Shown piece by piece: positions 1-9,764 of a stretch of 64,000 bases of DNA (its first letter is position 1; each line of letters opens with the position of its first letter). The notes beneath the pieces are model-generated. The model saw only the letters and a program-made list of their open reading frames with translations. It had not been told where the DNA came from and did not search any database. The stretch comes from Longimycelium tulufanense (lineage in GTDB: Bacteria > Actinomycetota > Actinomycetes > Mycobacteriales > Pseudonocardiaceae). Position numbers and translations under genes: made by a program. The stretch is from the NCBI RefSeq assembly GCF_014645795.1, contig NZ_BMMK01000012.1:103642-167641 (forward strand), in the 5' to 3' direction.

Positions 1-306
1 GCTTTCTTCGACGCGCCGGACGAGGAGTCGGCGGCCGTGGCCGAGGCGCTGGAGCACGCCTTCGCCAACCTCACGAACCGGTTCGGTGTGACGGTGCTCG
101 GCACGCTCGACGACGACCGGGTCTCGGTGGGTGCCAACACCTCCTGGCCGTGGACCAGCTACGTGCTCGTCGACGCACCGGATATGGACACCGTGGTCGC
201 GATCTGTGACCTGGTGCGGGAAACACGCGTCGGCCAGCACCGGTTGTGGCGGTACGTACGGATCGAGGCCCGCATCGGCCGCCCGCTGTTCTTCGGCAAC
301 CGTTGA
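1..306 (+). CDS. hypothetical protein, 3' end only
   Basis: The frame is open from base 1 to a TGA at 304-306, giving 101 residues of a protein whose start lies outside the window. The visible part alternates predicted helix and strand: an Ala/Glu-rich helix, a Val/Leu strand, then a motif around ANTSWPW and a closing IGRPLFFGNR. This looks like a small ferredoxin-like alpha/beta domain. I do not recognise the family and assign no function. It is followed by a short gap and the convergent MFS gene. Third-position GC is high, so the reading frame is probably real. Confidence 0.6.
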   Translation, partial: AFFDAPDEESAAVAEALEHAFANLTNRFGVTVLGTLDDDRVSVGANTSWPWTSYVLVDAPDMDTVVAICDLVRETRVGQHRLWRYVRIEARIGRPLFFGNR

Positions 307-443
307 CACCGCCCGGACGCCCGCTCTGACGGATCAGGCAAATCACTCACTTCGCCCACGACAAGCTTCATCCTCGATACCGCGCGGTCGGCGGACCACC
401 AGGCCGGGGCCACTCGCCGGGTGACGGGTGGCCCCGGCCAAGG

Positions 444-1724
444 TCAGACGACGGGTGCTTTCGCCGTCACGTCCGCCGTGAGCCGTCCCGTGCGTTCCAG
501 GAATGCCAGCGCACCTACACACGCAACACCGACAACGCCGAGCGTCAGCCACGGAAGGCCGGGCTGGCCCCAGTCCCGGGCCAGGTCGAGTGCACCGCCG
601 GCGCCGAGGTTGCCCAGTGTGATCCCGAGACCGGACAGCGTGTTGTAGAGCCCGTAGTGGGTGGCGACCAGCCGGTTCCCGGAAAGAGTCACGATGGTGT
701 CCATCTCGAACGGGTAGAGCACCAGCGTTCCCATGGTCAGGGTCAGGCCGCACAACACCACCGGCGCGAACGCGATCACGGTGCCCCACCAGCCCGACGT
801 GCCCACCTCCGGCAGCACCGCGGCCAGCCCCGGAGGAAGGAACGCCACGGACATCAGGCCCAAGCCCAACGCCATGGCGCGGGAGGGCGGAACCCGTTGC
901 TTGAGCCAGGCGGTGAAACGCACCTGACACAGCACCGCAAGCAGTCCCGAGGTGGCGAACAACGCGGCCACACCCGCCGTCGCGCTCGTCTCGTTGCTGG
1001 CCAACCGGCGGATCTCCAGCGGCAGCGACAGATAGACCTGGAACTGCAGCACGTAGGAACCGATCATCACCAACGAGAACAACAGGAACGGACGATTGGT
1101 GAGCACCGCGCGCCATTCGGTCAGCACCCGCTCCGCCCGACCGGACTCCGCGCGGCGGGACGGCAGTTCCCTGGCCTGCAACACGGTCAGGCCGGCGAAC
1201 ACGATGGCGGCGACCCCCGCGGTGACACGGAAGTCCACATTGGTCAGTGCGACCCCGACGAGCGGGCCCACCAAGATCCCGGTCTGGTAGAAGACGTTGA
1301 ACAACGCGAACGCTTCCACCCGACGCTCCCCGGCATCGTGCGCAACGTAGGCGCGCACCGCCGGGTTGAACAACGCTCCGGCGAACCCGGTGGCCGCGGA
1401 GGCGACAACCAACGCCGGCAGCGAATCCACCACCGCCAGCAACCCGAACCCGGCCGTACGCAGGGCACAACCCGCGACGATGAGCGGCTTGTAGCCGAAC
1501 CGGTCGGCCAGGCTGCCACCGACGAGGAACATGCCCTGCTGCGACAGGTTGCGCACACCCAGCACGAGCCCCACCAACCAGCCGGCGAGGCCGAGCCCGA
1601 CGGAAAGATGATCCGCGAGGTAGGGCATCAACATGTAGAAGCCGAGGTTGATACCGAGCTGGTTGAGCAACAGCAACCGGATCGCACGGTCGAACGACCG
1701 GTACTGGGTCAGCGTGGCCCTCAC
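444..1724 (-). CDS. MFS transporter coupled to a cysteine synthase-like enzyme
   Basis: This 426-residue protein has about twelve hydrophobic segments. It carries the MFS loop motif [12 protein letters not shown] between helices 2 and 3 and a long central cytoplasmic loop rich in Arg. It would sit in the cytoplasmic membrane and export or import a small molecule. The GTG start at 1724 overlaps the TGA of the upstream gene (GTGA), so translation is probably coupled. An in-frame ATG further upstream would lie inside the neighbouring gene and was rejected. The pairing suggests export of the product of the PLP enzyme, but the substrate cannot be read from sequence. Confidence 0.85.
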   Translation of the reverse strand: MRATLTQYRSFDRAIRLLLLNQLGINLGFYMLMPYLADHLSVGLGLAGWLVGLVLGVRNLSQQGMFLVGGSLADRFGYKPLIVAGCALRTAGFGLLAVVDSLPALVVASAATGFAGALFNPAVRAYVAHDAGERRVEAFALFNVFYQTGILVGPLVGVALTNVDFRVTAGVAAIVFAGLTVLQARELPSRRAESGRAERVLTEWRAVLTNRPFLLFSLVMIGSYVLQFQVYLSLPLEIRRLASNETSATAGVAALFATSGLLAVLCQVRFTAWLKQRVPPSRAMALGLGLMSVAFLPPGLAAVLPEVGTSGWWGTVIAFAPVVLCGLTLTMGTLVLYPFEMDTIVTLSGNRLVATHYGLYNTLSGLGITLGNLGAGGALDLARDWGQPGLPWLTLGVVGVACVGALAFLERTGRLTADVTAKAPVV

Positions 1725-2872
1725 CGCTGCCCCTCCGCGACCGGATCCACAACCGTGCGGCACCGGGCCCATCGCCGCACCTCGGTGTGCAGTGGATGGT
1801 CGATCTCGTCGGGGTCCGCGGCCGGCTCGACGCCCAACAGCCCGTGTTCACCGGCGAAGTCGTCGTCGTAGACGGTGCCCAGGTAGCGGTGCGGCCCGTC
1901 CGGGAAGACCGCCGCGATGCGAACCTGTTGCGGGAGCGTGCGTGCCAGCCAGGACGCCACCAGGGCGACCGCGCCCACACTCCAGCCACCGGAGGTGTAG
2001 TGGCTGGCGGCCAGCGTGCGGCAGGCCCACACCGCCTCGGCCGGAGCCACCCAGTGCACCTCGGAGAACAGCGGGTAGGCCACGTTGCGGGGATGGATGC
2101 TGCTTCCCAACCCGCGCATCAGCCGCGGCCTGGCGGGTTGGCCGAAGATGGTCGACCCCACCGTGTCCACGCCGACCACCCGCAGGTCCGGGAAGAACTG
2201 GCGCAGGGTCGCGCCGACACCGGCCGAGTGCCCGCCGGTGCCCACGCTGCACACCAGGACGTCGATCCGGCCGAGCTGGGCGACCAGTTCGGTGGCCAGC
2301 CCGGCGTAGGCGGACACGTTGTCCGGGTTGTGGTACTGGTCCGGGCACCACGCGTCCGGCTCGGCGGCCAGCAGCTCGGCGACCCGGTCCCGCCGGGCCT
2401 GCTGCCAGCCGCCGACCGGGTGTGGTTCGGTCACCCGCTGCACGCCGGCCCCGTAGGCGGTGAGCAGGCCCTCGACGGACGGCTCCAGTCCGGGGTCGGT
2501 GACCAGGTGCACCGGGTGCCGGTAGACCATGCCGGCCAGCGCCAGGCCCAGTCCCAGGGTGCCGCTGGTGGACTCCACGATCGAGGCGCCCGGGCGCAGG
2601 TCGCCGCGTTCTCGGGCGCAGCGGACCATGTGCAGCCCCGGCCGGTCCTTCATCCCGCCCGGGTTGGCCCCCTCCAGCTTCGCCCAGAAGCCGCGTCCGG
2701 GCGGGCAGAGCGGCTCACCAACCCAGAGCACCGGCGTGTTGCCGACCAGTCCGGCCGGGGTGTCGCAGGCCGACCACGCGGAGGGGACGAGGCGGGCGGG
2801 AGTGGTGAGCGGAATCGACGACCGGCCCCGCTCGACGGCGAGGGTGACAGCATTGACGGCGTCGCTGGTCAT
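1721..2872 (-). CDS. PLP-dependent cysteine synthase-family protein
   Basis: A 383-residue fold type II PLP enzyme. The Schiff-base lysine is Lys75 in GGMKDR. The loop that binds substrate carboxylate reads STSGTLG instead of the usual TSGNTG of O-acetylserine sulfhydrylases. The Gly-rich phosphate loop is SVGTGGH. The family makes or breaks beta-substituted amino acids such as cysteine, cystathionine or diaminopropionate, in the cytoplasm. The ATG at 2872 is preceded by GAGGA at good spacing; a longer frame to 2959 lacks a ribosome site. It is the first gene of a two-gene operon with the MFS transporter. The altered loop and the coupled exporter argue for a specialised beta-replacement enzyme, not the housekeeping CysK; this is inference. 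Confidence 0.8.
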   Translation of the reverse strand: MTSDAVNAVTLAVERGRSSIPLTTPARLVPSAWSACDTPAGLVGNTPVLWVGEPLCPPGRGFWAKLEGANPGGMKDRPGLHMVRCARERGDLRPGASIVESTSGTLGLGLALAGMVYRHPVHLVTDPGLEPSVEGLLTAYGAGVQRVTEPHPVGGWQQARRDRVAELLAAEPDAWCPDQYHNPDNVSAYAGLATELVAQLGRIDVLVCSVGTGGHSAGVGATLRQFFPDLRVVGVDTVGSTIFGQPARPRLMRGLGSSIHPRNVAYPLFSEVHWVAPAEAVWACRTLAASHYTSGGWSVGAVALVASWLARTLPQQVRIAAVFPDGPHRYLGTVYDDDFAGEHGLLGVEPAADPDEIDHPLHTEVRRWARCRTVVDPVAEGQR

Positions 2873-3016
2873 TGACGTCCTCACGATTGGTTCGGGCGCG
2901 CTCGTGCGCAAAGGAAGAGGTGAATGCGGGGAGCGGCGAATTGCGGCACGCAGGGTCACCGACCGCCGGGCGGCGATCAGCTGTCGGGTGAAACACGTAC
3001 CGCGGCCGAGAATGGT

Positions 3017-3367
3017 TCAGTTCCGCCACACGCACAGGACGCACTGCGGCCGTTTCTTGGCCGGTTTCTTCTCATCGGAAGCCGCACGAACCGAGCCGGG
3101 AACACCGGACTCGGCGGACACCACGAACGATTCGGCGCCGGGACCCGGCAACGGCGCGGACACCTCGCTGGAGGCGGTGCGGACCACGTCGCAACCCGTG
3201 TGCGCGTGCCCCTGCCGGTCCGGAAGATGCCTGCCGTGACAGTCGATATCGGCCGTCACCGACGCGGCGAGCGGTCGGGCGCCGGTGGCCACCCCGGGGT
3301 CGGGCACGGCGGCCAGGCAACTCAGCAGATGCCCCATGAGGAGCACCGCGAGTAACACAACCCGCAC
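3017..3367 (-). CDS. small membrane-anchored Cys/His-containing hypothetical protein
   Basis: About 116 residues. The N-terminal hydrophobic stretch (VVLLAVLLMGHLLSCLAA) looks like a signal anchor. A soluble part follows with several His and Cys residues (DCHGRH, HAHTGC) and a basic tail ending CVLCVWRN. I do not recognise the family. It lies 3' of the copper operon, separated by a strong terminator, so it is probably a separate transcript. The Cys/His content next to copper genes hints at metal binding, but nothing proves it. No clear Shine-Dalgarno exists; the GTG at 3367 was chosen because it starts just before the hydrophobic stretch. Confidence 0.45.
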   Translation of the reverse strand: MRVVLLAVLLMGHLLSCLAAVPDPGVATGARPLAASVTADIDCHGRHLPDRQGHAHTGCDVVRTASSEVSAPLPGPGAESFVVSAESGVPGSVRAASDEKKPAKKRPQCVLCVWRN

Positions 3368-3657
3368 GTTGACCACCACCGACACCAAAACAACAGGGTG
3401 TACCGTGAACACTAGCCGAAGAAGGAACCGATCTCGCGGCGAGACTAACAAGGTTCACCCGATTTGCGCTACCTCCAGTGGGGTAATAACGGTGGGTCAC
3501 AATCCGGCGCCGAGTTCCTTCACGCCGGTTTCACCGCACATTCGACCCGCCGGCTCCGCTGCGTTTTTGTCGCCGAAGCCGCCGGGTCCGACGACGGGTG
3601 TCGACGGCACACAACCGCGCGCGATCAGCGCGTCCGTGGCATTGCGCACAAGGCGAA

Positions 3658-3700
3658 TTCGCCTCGACACCCCCACCTGGGTGAGGGGTGTCGAGGCGAA
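3658..3700. terminator. hairpin terminator after copA
   Basis: A perfect 16-bp inverted repeat (TTCGCCTCGACACCCC at 3658-3673, complement at 3685-3700) with an 11-nt loop, six bases past the copA stop. There is no long T-run, as is common in high-GC actinobacteria. Confidence 0.75.
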
Positions 3701-3705
3701 CCCGG

Positions 3706-5964
3706 TCAGGCCGCGGCGCGGAAACTGCGCAGCCGCAAGCTGTTGCTCACCACGAAGAACGACGAGAAGGCCATGGCCGCGCCGGCGATCATCGGGTTGA
3801 GCAGGCCGAGGGCGGCCAGCGGCAGCGCCGCCACGTTGTAGGCGAAGGCCCAGAACAGGTTGCCCTTGATCGTGCCCAGGGTGCGGCGGGCCAGGCGGAT
3901 CGCGTCGGCCGCGGCCCGTAGGTCACCCCGGACCAGGGTGAGGTCGGCGGCCTCGATCGCGACGTCGGTGCCGGTGCCCATGGCCAGGCCCAGGTCGGCC
4001 TGGGCCAGGGCCGCCGCGTCGTTGACGCCGTCGCCCACCATGGCCACCACCCGGTCCTGGGCCTGCAGCTGCCGGACCACGTTCGCCTTGTCGGCGGGCA
4101 ACACCTCCGGGATGACCTGGTCGATGCCCACCTGGGCGGCCACCGAGTGCGCCACCGCGGCGTTGTCCCCGGTGAGCAGAACCGGGGTGAGGCCCAGATC
4201 GCGGAGCATCCGGACCGCCTCGGCCGAGGTGGGCTTGACCGTGTCGGCGACGACCAGGACGCCACGCACGGCGCCGTCCCAGCCCACCACCACCGCGGTC
4301 CGGCCGGCTTGCTCGGCCGCCTGCCTGATCCGGTCGAGCGTGCGCGGCATCCGTGCTCCCGACCGCTCCAGCAGGGTGACCCGGCCGGCGATCACCGCGC
4401 GGCCGTCGACGATGCCGCGCACCCCGAGACCCTCGATGTTGCCGAATCCCGTGACCGGGGGCAGGGCCCCGACCCGTGCCGCGGCACCCTCGGCGATGGC
4501 GCGAGCGATCGGGTGCTCGGAGGCGTACTCCACCGCCCCGGCGAACCGAAGTACGTCGGCCACCTCGACCCCGTTGGCCGCGTGCACCTCGATCAGGGCC
4601 ATCCGTCCGGTGGTGACGGTGCCGGTCTTGTCGAGCACGACCGTGTCCACCCGCCGGGTGGACTCCAACACCTCCGGCCCCTTGATGAGGATCCCCAGCT
4701 GCGCACCGCGACCGGTGCCCACCAGGAGCGCGGTCGGCGTGGCCAGGCCGAGGGCGCACGGGCAGGCGATGATCAGTACGGCCACCGCGGCGGTGAAGGC
4801 CTCAGCCGGGGTGCCGCCGAACACCAGCCAGCCGACGAGGGTGTGCAGCGCCAGGATGAGGACGGTCGGCACGAACACCGCGGAGATCCGGTCGGCCAGC
4901 CGCTGGACCGCGGCCTTGCCGTTCTGCGCCTGGGTCACCAGCTTGGTGATCTGCGCGAGCTGGGTGTCGGCGCCTACCCGGGTGGCGCGCACGACCAGCC
5001 GGCCGCCGGCGTTGACGGTGGCGCCGACCACCTGGTCGCCCGGGCCGACCTCCACCGGTACCGACTCCCCGGTCAGCATGCTCATGTCGACCGCGGAACC
5101 GCCGTCAACGACCATGCCGTCGGTGGCGATCTTCTCGCCGGGCCGCACGACGAACACCTCCCCCACGGCCAGCTGGCCGATGGGGACCCGCTGTTCCCGG
5201 CCGTCCCGCAGCACGGCCACGTCCCTGGCGCCGAGCTCGAGCAGGGCCCGCAGCGCGGCACCGGCGCGCCGTTTGGCCCTGGCCTCGAAGTACCGACCCG
5301 CCAGGATGAAGGTGATCACCCCGGCGGCGACCTCCAGGTAGATGTTGCCGTCCCCGGACATCCGCCGGACGGTGATCTCGAAGCCGTGGGTGAGGTCGGG
5401 CCGTCCGGCCGAGCCGAACACCAGGGCGTAGAAGGACCACAGGAACGCCGACAGCGTGCCCATGGTGATGAGGGTGTCCATGGTGGCGCTGCCGTGCCGG
5501 AGGTTGGCCCAGGTGGCGCGGTGGAACGGCAGGCCGCCCCAGAGCACCACCGGGCTGGCCAGCATCAGCGACACCCACTGCCAGTACGGGAACTGCAGCG
5601 CCGGGATCATCGCCATGGCGATGACCGGCGCGGCGGCCACCACCGAGACGAGCAGCCGAAGACGCAAATCGGCGGTCTCGTCCCCGGGCACGGCCCCCTC
5701 GGCCGCATCGGAGTCCGCGGTCTGCCGGCGCGGGGTCGCGGTGTAGCCGGCGGCCTGCACCTGGGCCACCAGCTGATCGGGGTCCATGCCGGCCGGGCAC
5801 TCGATCTGGGCCGTCTCCGTGGCGTAGTTGACGGTCGCGGTGACCCCGTCGAGCTTGTTGAGCCTGCGTTCGATGCGTGCGGCGCAGGACGCGCACGTCA
5901 TGCCGCCGATCGCCAGCTCGACCCGGCTGGGAATGCCGGCCCGCTCGTACAGCGCCGAGCTCAT
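3706..5964 (-). CDS. copA: copper-exporting P1B-type ATPase CopA
   Basis: A 752-residue Cu(I) efflux pump of the cytoplasmic membrane. It has one N-terminal heavy-metal domain (GMTCASC, residues 21-27). An actuator-domain TGE sits near 298-300 and the transmembrane metal site is Cys-Pro-Cys at 401-403. The phosphorylated Asp is in DKTGT at 445-449, followed by the HP motif (EHPIARA) and hinge [10 protein letters not shown]. The CPC type and C-terminal MAFSS segment mark the Cu(I)/Ag(I) class. It is the last gene of csoR-copZ-copA, so the operon delivers Cu(I) from CopZ to CopA under CsoR control. The ATG at 5964 follows a GAGGAGGACGCC ribosome site. Length and motif set are complete. Confidence 0.95.
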   Translation of the reverse strand: MSSALYERAGIPSRVELAIGGMTCASCAARIERRLNKLDGVTATVNYATETAQIECPAGMDPDQLVAQVQAAGYTATPRRQTADSDAAEGAVPGDETADLRLRLLVSVVAAAPVIAMAMIPALQFPYWQWVSLMLASPVVLWGGLPFHRATWANLRHGSATMDTLITMGTLSAFLWSFYALVFGSAGRPDLTHGFEITVRRMSGDGNIYLEVAAGVITFILAGRYFEARAKRRAGAALRALLELGARDVAVLRDGREQRVPIGQLAVGEVFVVRPGEKIATDGMVVDGGSAVDMSMLTGESVPVEVGPGDQVVGATVNAGGRLVVRATRVGADTQLAQITKLVTQAQNGKAAVQRLADRISAVFVPTVLILALHTLVGWLVFGGTPAEAFTAAVAVLIIACPCALGLATPTALLVGTGRGAQLGILIKGPEVLESTRRVDTVVLDKTGTVTTGRMALIEVHAANGVEVADVLRFAGAVEYASEHPIARAIAEGAAARVGALPPVTGFGNIEGLGVRGIVDGRAVIAGRVTLLERSGARMPRTLDRIRQAAEQAGRTAVVVGWDGAVRGVLVVADTVKPTSAEAVRMLRDLGLTPVLLTGDNAAVAHSVAAQVGIDQVIPEVLPADKANVVRQLQAQDRVVAMVGDGVNDAAALAQADLGLAMGTGTDVAIEAADLTLVRGDLRAAADAIRLARRTLGTIKGNLFWAFAYNVAALPLAALGLLNPMIAGAAMAFSSFFVVSNSLRLRSFRAAA

Positions 5965-6013
5965 GGCGTCCTCCTCGCTCTACTCCGGTGTCCGGACTCG
6001 GCGTCGGCGGGTG

Positions 6014-6226
6014 TCAGTTGACGCCGGTGAGCTCGTAGCCCGCCTCCTCGACCGCGACGCGGACGTCCTCCTCGCGCAACGGTTCCGCGCTGGTCACCGT
6101 CACCAGTCCGGCGGGGACGTCCACCGCGACCTCGGACACGCCGGCGATCTTGCCCAGCTCCTCGGTGACCGCGTTGGCGCAGTGCCCGCAGCTCATCCCG
6201 GTGACGGTGTAGGTGCTCTGGGACAT
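6014..6226 (-). CDS. copZ: copper chaperone CopZ (HMA domain)
   Basis: A 70-residue single HMA domain with the Cu(I) site GMSCGHC near residues 9-15 and a ferredoxin-like pattern of strands and helices. It binds Cu(I) in the cytoplasm through the two cysteines and passes it to the HMA domain or entry site of CopA. It lies 49 nt before copA and 33 nt after csoR on the same strand, so it is the middle gene of one transcript. The start ATG at 6226 is preceded by an AGAAAGAGGAT purine run. Confidence 0.93.
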   Translation of the reverse strand: MSQSTYTVTGMSCGHCANAVTEELGKIAGVSEVAVDVPAGLVTVTSAEPLREEDVRVAVEEAGYELTGVN

Positions 6227-6259
6227 CGGATCCTCTTTCTCCCTCGGTGGAACTTCCTG

Positions 6260-6541
6260 TCAGGAGCGGACGAGCCGGGCAATGGCCGCGCTGGCCTCGC
6301 GCACCTTGGCCTCGGCCCCCTCGCCGCCCTCCGCGACCGCCTGCGCGACGCAGTGCCGGAGGTGCTCGTCGAGCAGCCCCAACGACACCGCCTGCAATGC
6401 CTTTGTCGCCGCCGAGATCTGCGTCAGCACGTCGATGCAGTACTCGTCGTTCTCGATCATCCGCTGGAGACCGCGGACCTGACCTTCGATGCGACGTAGC
6501 CGTTTGAGGTAGTCGTCCTTGTCAGCCGTGTAGCCGCGCAT
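6260..6541 (-). CDS. csoR: CsoR-family Cu(I)-sensing repressor
   Basis: A 93-residue all-helical DUF156/CsoR protein. The family's Cu(I) ligands are all present: Cys35 (EYCIDVL), His60 and Cys64 (DEHLRHC). The basic helix YLKRLRRIEGQVRGL is the DNA-contact surface. In characterised members Cu(I) binding releases the operator and switches on efflux genes. It heads csoR-copZ-copA on the minus strand. A CsoR-type operator lies 42 bp upstream of the start, so autoregulation is likely. The start ATG at 6541 is preceded by AGGGAGGCGGCA. Confidence 0.93.
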   Translation of the reverse strand: MRGYTADKDDYLKRLRRIEGQVRGLQRMIENDEYCIDVLTQISAATKALQAVSLGLLDEHLRHCVAQAVAEGGEGAEAKVREASAAIARLVRS

Positions 6542-6583
6542 TGCCGCCTCCCTAGCGCTTTCGGCGCTTCCCGTGCCCGACCT

Positions 6584-6606
6584 TATACCCTAGGGGGGTA
6601 GGGATA
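6584..6606. promoter_or_regulatory. CsoR-type operator
   Basis: A GC-rich pseudo-palindrome reading TATACCCTAGGGGGGTAGGG then ATA, with the TACCC/GGGTA arms typical of CsoR boxes. It is centred about 50 bp upstream of csoR. It would overlap the csoR promoter; whether it also affects rightward transcription towards hsp20 is unknown. Confidence 0.65.
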
Positions 6607-6813
6607 AGAGTGTCCTCGGTCACCTGTCGACGCGCTGGGCATGCCGCCCGGTTCGGGGAGGGTGCGCGACGTCTCGGAGGGCTCCTCCCGTCCGACGGCA
6701 CGACGAGGGTGGGCCTGCTTAGCGCCGCGGGGGCCGGGGTAACCGGGGTTACGGGGCGCCGAGCCCCGGCGACGGCTCGCGCCCGACGGCAAGAGTTGAG
6801 GAGGGCCGACGCG

Positions 6814-7272
6814 ATGACGACACTGCCTGCCCCACGCTCCGAGCACCCGACCACCCGGTGGGATCCGTTCCGCGAGTTCGAGGACCTCTACACGCAGATG
6901 GGCCGGCTGTGGGAGTCGGTCCTGGGGCCGAACCTCGCCTCGACGGCGGGCTGGTCCCCGCTGGCCGACGTGTGCGAGACCGACGACGCCTACATCGTCG
7001 ACGTCGAGGTCCCCGGGGTGCGGGAGGAGGACCTCAACGTCGAGATGGTGGGCACCGAGCTGGCCGTGACCGGCGAGCTGCGGGAGACCCGACGGGAGGG
7101 CCTGGTCCGCCGGCGGACCCGGCGGACCGGACACTTCGAGTACCGCACGAGCCTGCCGCACGACGTGGACGCCGAGCGGATCGAGGCGAACCTGGCCGAC
7201 GGCGTGCTGACACTGCGGATCCCGAAGGCCGAGGGGGCCAAGCCGCGCAGGATCCAGATCACCAGGCGGTGA
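6814..7272 (+). CDS. Hsp20/alpha-crystallin small heat shock protein
   Basis: A 152-residue protein with a central alpha-crystallin domain. The region DVCETDDAYIVDVEVPGV starts the beta sandwich, and the A-x-x-x-G-V-L motif (NLADGVLTLRIPKAE) closes it before a short basic tail. It would act as an ATP-independent holdase in the cytoplasm. The ATG at 6814 follows GAGGAGGG at 7-8 nt; a longer frame to 6610 runs into the CsoR operator and was rejected. It is transcribed away from the copper operon. I see no clear HspR/HAIR inverted repeat upstream. Confidence 0.9.
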   Translation: MTTLPAPRSEHPTTRWDPFREFEDLYTQMGRLWESVLGPNLASTAGWSPLADVCETDDAYIVDVEVPGVREEDLNVEMVGTELAVTGELRETRREGLVRRRTRRTGHFEYRTSLPHDVDAERIEANLADGVLTLRIPKAEGAKPRRIQITRR

Positions 7273-7283
7273 CCGGCGGGGGC

Positions 7284-7479
7284 CGGGCCGCCCCGGCCGA
7301 CCGCCGCGGGCTGGGGCGACGACGTGGATCCACGGTGTGATCGGACGCCATGGCGGCCTGCTCGCGTGCCGCTGGCCGGTGCGGTCCAACATGGTCCCTC
7401 GCCGCGACCCGCCCGAGTTGGGGTCCACCAGGTTGAGGTGCACGAGATCGGGGCGCGGGCGCCTCGGCTCGGTTGCCAT
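7284..7479 (-). other. start of a possible small minus-strand gene with ECF-type promoter
   Basis: An ATG at 7479 is preceded by an almost ideal ribosome site (AGGAGGTGGTG then ATG) and by an exact ECF-type promoter at 7500-7528. The frame (MATEPRRPRPDLVHLNLVDP...) has high GC3 and stays open beyond hsp20 to 6583, which makes its true extent uncertain; I give only the part outside hsp20. No family is recognised. It may be a short peptide gene, the remains of a gene, or the start of a transcript running antisense to hsp20 and on into csoR-copZ-copA on the same strand. Confidence 0.3.
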
Positions 7480-7499
7480 CACCACCTCCTGACCGACGT

Positions 7500-7528
7500 G
7501 TCGGATCAGATGCCTCCCGAGTTCCCGG
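7500..7528 (-). promoter_or_regulatory. ECF-type promoter, copy 1 of a shared motif
   Basis: Minus strand: CCGGGAACT at 7528-7520, sixteen bases, then CGAC at 7503-7500. The arrangement GGAAC-N17-CGAC is a standard ECF -35/-10 layout. It is identical in all 13 fixed positions to the copies before the FecBCD operon and the isonitrile operon. It lies about 10 nt before a strong ribosome site and ATG at 7479. Confidence 0.5.
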
Positions 7529-7651
7529 TAGCCGAGGCGAGAATCGCCCGCCGTACGTGCTTGATCATGTTCAGTGCAACCTGATCGGGTTACGACCGGT
7601 TCGGCCCGCCGTCCTTCCCGAGACCGAACCCCGCCCGTAGAAGTATCCGGT

Positions 7652-9334
7652 ATGGACGAGCTGCCTTTGGTGCACGATGCGGCGTGGTGGCGCGGTGCCG
7701 TCATCTACCAGATCTACATCCGCAGCTTTGCGGACGCTGACGGTGACGGGACCGGCGACATCGGCGGGATCCGTTCGCGCCTGTCCTATCTCCGTGACCT
7801 CGGCGTGGACGCCGTCTGGATCACCCCCTGGTACCCCTCACCCATGGCCGACGGGGGCTACGACGTCGCCGACTACCGCTCGATCCATCCCACCTACGGC
7901 ACGCTGGCCGACGCCGAGGCCCTGATCCGCGAGGCCCACGAGTGCGGTCTGAAGGTGGTCATCGACCTGGTGCCGAACCACACCTCGGACCGCCATCCCT
8001 GGTTCCAGGCCGCACTGGCCGCGGAACCCGGTTCCCGGGAACGGGACCGCTACGTGTTCCGCCCGGGCCGGGGACGTGACGGGGAGCTGCCGCCCAACGA
8101 CTGGCGCAGTGTGTTCGGTGGCCCGGCCTGGAGCCGAGCGCCCGACGACGTGGCGGGCGAGTGGTACCTACACCTGTTCGCGCCCCAGCAGCCGGACCTG
8201 AACTGGGAACACCCGGACGTTCGTGCGGAGTTCCTCGACATCCTACGGTTCTGGCTGGACAGGGGGATCGACGGATTCCGGATCGACGTCGCGCACGGGC
8301 TGGTCAAGCAACGTGGCCTCCCGAACCTGGGCGTCGACCACGAGGACGTGATGGAGCCACCGGACCGGCTGGACCACCCGCACTGGGATCGGGACCCGGT
8401 ACACGAGATCTACCGCTCGTGGCGACGGCTGGTCGACGAGTACCCGGGTGAACAGATGTTCGTGGCCGAGGCATGGGTGGCCAGCCCGGCCCGACTGGCC
8501 CGCTACGTACGGGTCGACGAGCTGCACACCGCGTTCAACTTCGATTTCCTGCGCTGCTCGTGGCACCCGCACCGGCTCCGCGAGGTCATCGACACCACGA
8601 TGAACGCGCTGCACGCGGTCGGTGCCCCGACCACGTGGGTGCTGGCCAACCACGACGTCACCAGGCAGGTCACCCGCTACGGCCGGCCGCACACCAGCGG
8701 CCACGGTCCGCGCCGGGAGGCGTTGCTCGAGGCGGTGAACCTGGAGCTGGGGGTTCGGCGCGCCAGGGCCGCGGCACTGTTGATGCTCGCCCTGCCCGGT
8801 GGCGCCTACCTCTACCAGGGCGAGGAGCTGGGGCTGTGGGAGGTGGAGGATCTGCCCGAGGAGCTGCTGCAGGATCCGACCTGGGAGCGGTCCGGGCACG
8901 CCGTGCGGGGTCGGGACGGCTGCCGGGTTCCCCTTCCCTGGTCCGGGGATACGCCACCGTTCGGCTTCGGCCCCGGCGAGGGCGCGCGGCCATGGCTGCC
9001 GCAACCGGTGGCGTGGAAGGACTACACCGTCGAGGCGCAGGCCGATGACGAGCACTCGATGCTGTCGCTGTACCGGGCCGCGCTCCGGATCCGACGGGAA
9101 CACCCGGCGCTCGGCGGTGGCACGCTGCGGTGGCTCGAGGCACCCTCCGGCGTGTTGCTCTTCGCTCGGGATCCGAACTTCCTGTGCGCGGTGAACCTCT
9201 CCCCCGACCCGTTCCCGCTCCCCGAAGGCAGCGAGCCGCTGTTGGTCAGCTGCCCGCTCGGCGATGGCCTTCTACCGCCGGACCACGCGATCTGGCTCAA
9301 CAGTGGGAAAAGCGAGAGCGCTACGGCGGATTAG
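7652..9334 (+). CDS. GH13 alpha-glucosidase / alpha-amylase family enzyme
   Basis: A 560-residue cytoplasmic glycoside hydrolase of family GH13. The (beta/alpha)8 signature regions appear in order: DLVPNHTS (region I), GFRIDVAHG (region II, nucleophile Asp), FVAEAW (region III, acid/base Glu) and ANHDV (region IV, stabilising Asp). No signal peptide is present. The size and the DADGDGTGDIGGI opening match oligo-1,6-glucosidase/alpha-glucosidase types, which release glucose from short alpha-glucans or sucrose-like substrates; exact specificity cannot be read. The ATG at 7652 starts the usual N-terminus (WWRGAVIYQIYIRSF follows). It stands alone, divergent from the small minus-strand promoter. 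Confidence 0.88.
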   Translation: MDELPLVHDAAWWRGAVIYQIYIRSFADADGDGTGDIGGIRSRLSYLRDLGVDAVWITPWYPSPMADGGYDVADYRSIHPTYGTLADAEALIREAHECGLKVVIDLVPNHTSDRHPWFQAALAAEPGSRERDRYVFRPGRGRDGELPPNDWRSVFGGPAWSRAPDDVAGEWYLHLFAPQQPDLNWEHPDVRAEFLDILRFWLDRGIDGFRIDVAHGLVKQRGLPNLGVDHEDVMEPPDRLDHPHWDRDPVHEIYRSWRRLVDEYPGEQMFVAEAWVASPARLARYVRVDELHTAFNFDFLRCSWHPHRLREVIDTTMNALHAVGAPTTWVLANHDVTRQVTRYGRPHTSGHGPRREALLEAVNLELGVRRARAAALLMLALPGGAYLYQGEELGLWEVEDLPEELLQDPTWERSGHAVRGRDGCRVPLPWSGDTPPFGFGPGEGARPWLPQPVAWKDYTVEAQADDEHSMLSLYRAALRIRREHPALGGGTLRWLEAPSGVLLFARDPNFLCAVNLSPDPFPLPEGSEPLLVSCPLGDGLLPPDHAIWLNSGKSESATAD

Positions 9335-9461
9335 CCGCACGCACATCAGCACAGATCGTTGCCTTGCGGCGAAGCACCTCCCCACCATGTCAGTGCTGCC
9401 GACCACATTCGCAACACCCCAGCGCGATTCGTCGCGTTGGGGCCCGGATCGTCCGGCTTCC

Positions 9462-9764
9462 TCACATCGCACCGACGGTGTCCTCGATCGGGACCTCGGG
9501 ATCGCGGCGGTGGACGTAGTAGAGGTCGATGTGGTCGACGCCGAGCCGACACAGCGACGCGTCACGGGAGACCGGAACGTACTCCGGCGAGGTGTCCACA
9601 TCGTTCACCCGCCCGCTGTCCGCATCGTGCCGGAGGCGAACTTCATCGCCAGGACCACCTGACTCCGCTTCGTCCGCGACACCGTGGGCGACCGACATGC
9701 TCATGCAACCGAGTCCGATCGCCGAGACCCGCAGCCCACCGGCCCCGAGCGTCCGGTACTTCAC
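9462..9764 (-). pseudogene. aldo/keto reductase remnant (internally deleted)
   Basis: The first 24 residues ([20 protein letters not shown]) are a typical aldo/keto reductase N-terminus with GTG start at 9764. About 30 residues on, the frame jumps to a segment normally found near residue 100 ([12 protein letters not shown].., then [27 protein letters not shown]) and stops. The central and C-terminal barrel strands are absent, so this cannot encode a working enzyme. It is a deletion derivative; an intact, different reductase lies at 40.1 kb. Confidence 0.75.

Noticed and set aside
6990..7262. HspR (HAIR) control of hsp20
   Set aside because: I could not find a CTTGAGT-N7-ACTCAAG-like repeat upstream of 6814.
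6583..7704. Long minus-strand frame across hsp20
   Set aside because: Most of it is antisense to a clear Hsp20 gene and open only because of GC bias; only the start region with promoter and ribosome site is kept as a possible small gene.
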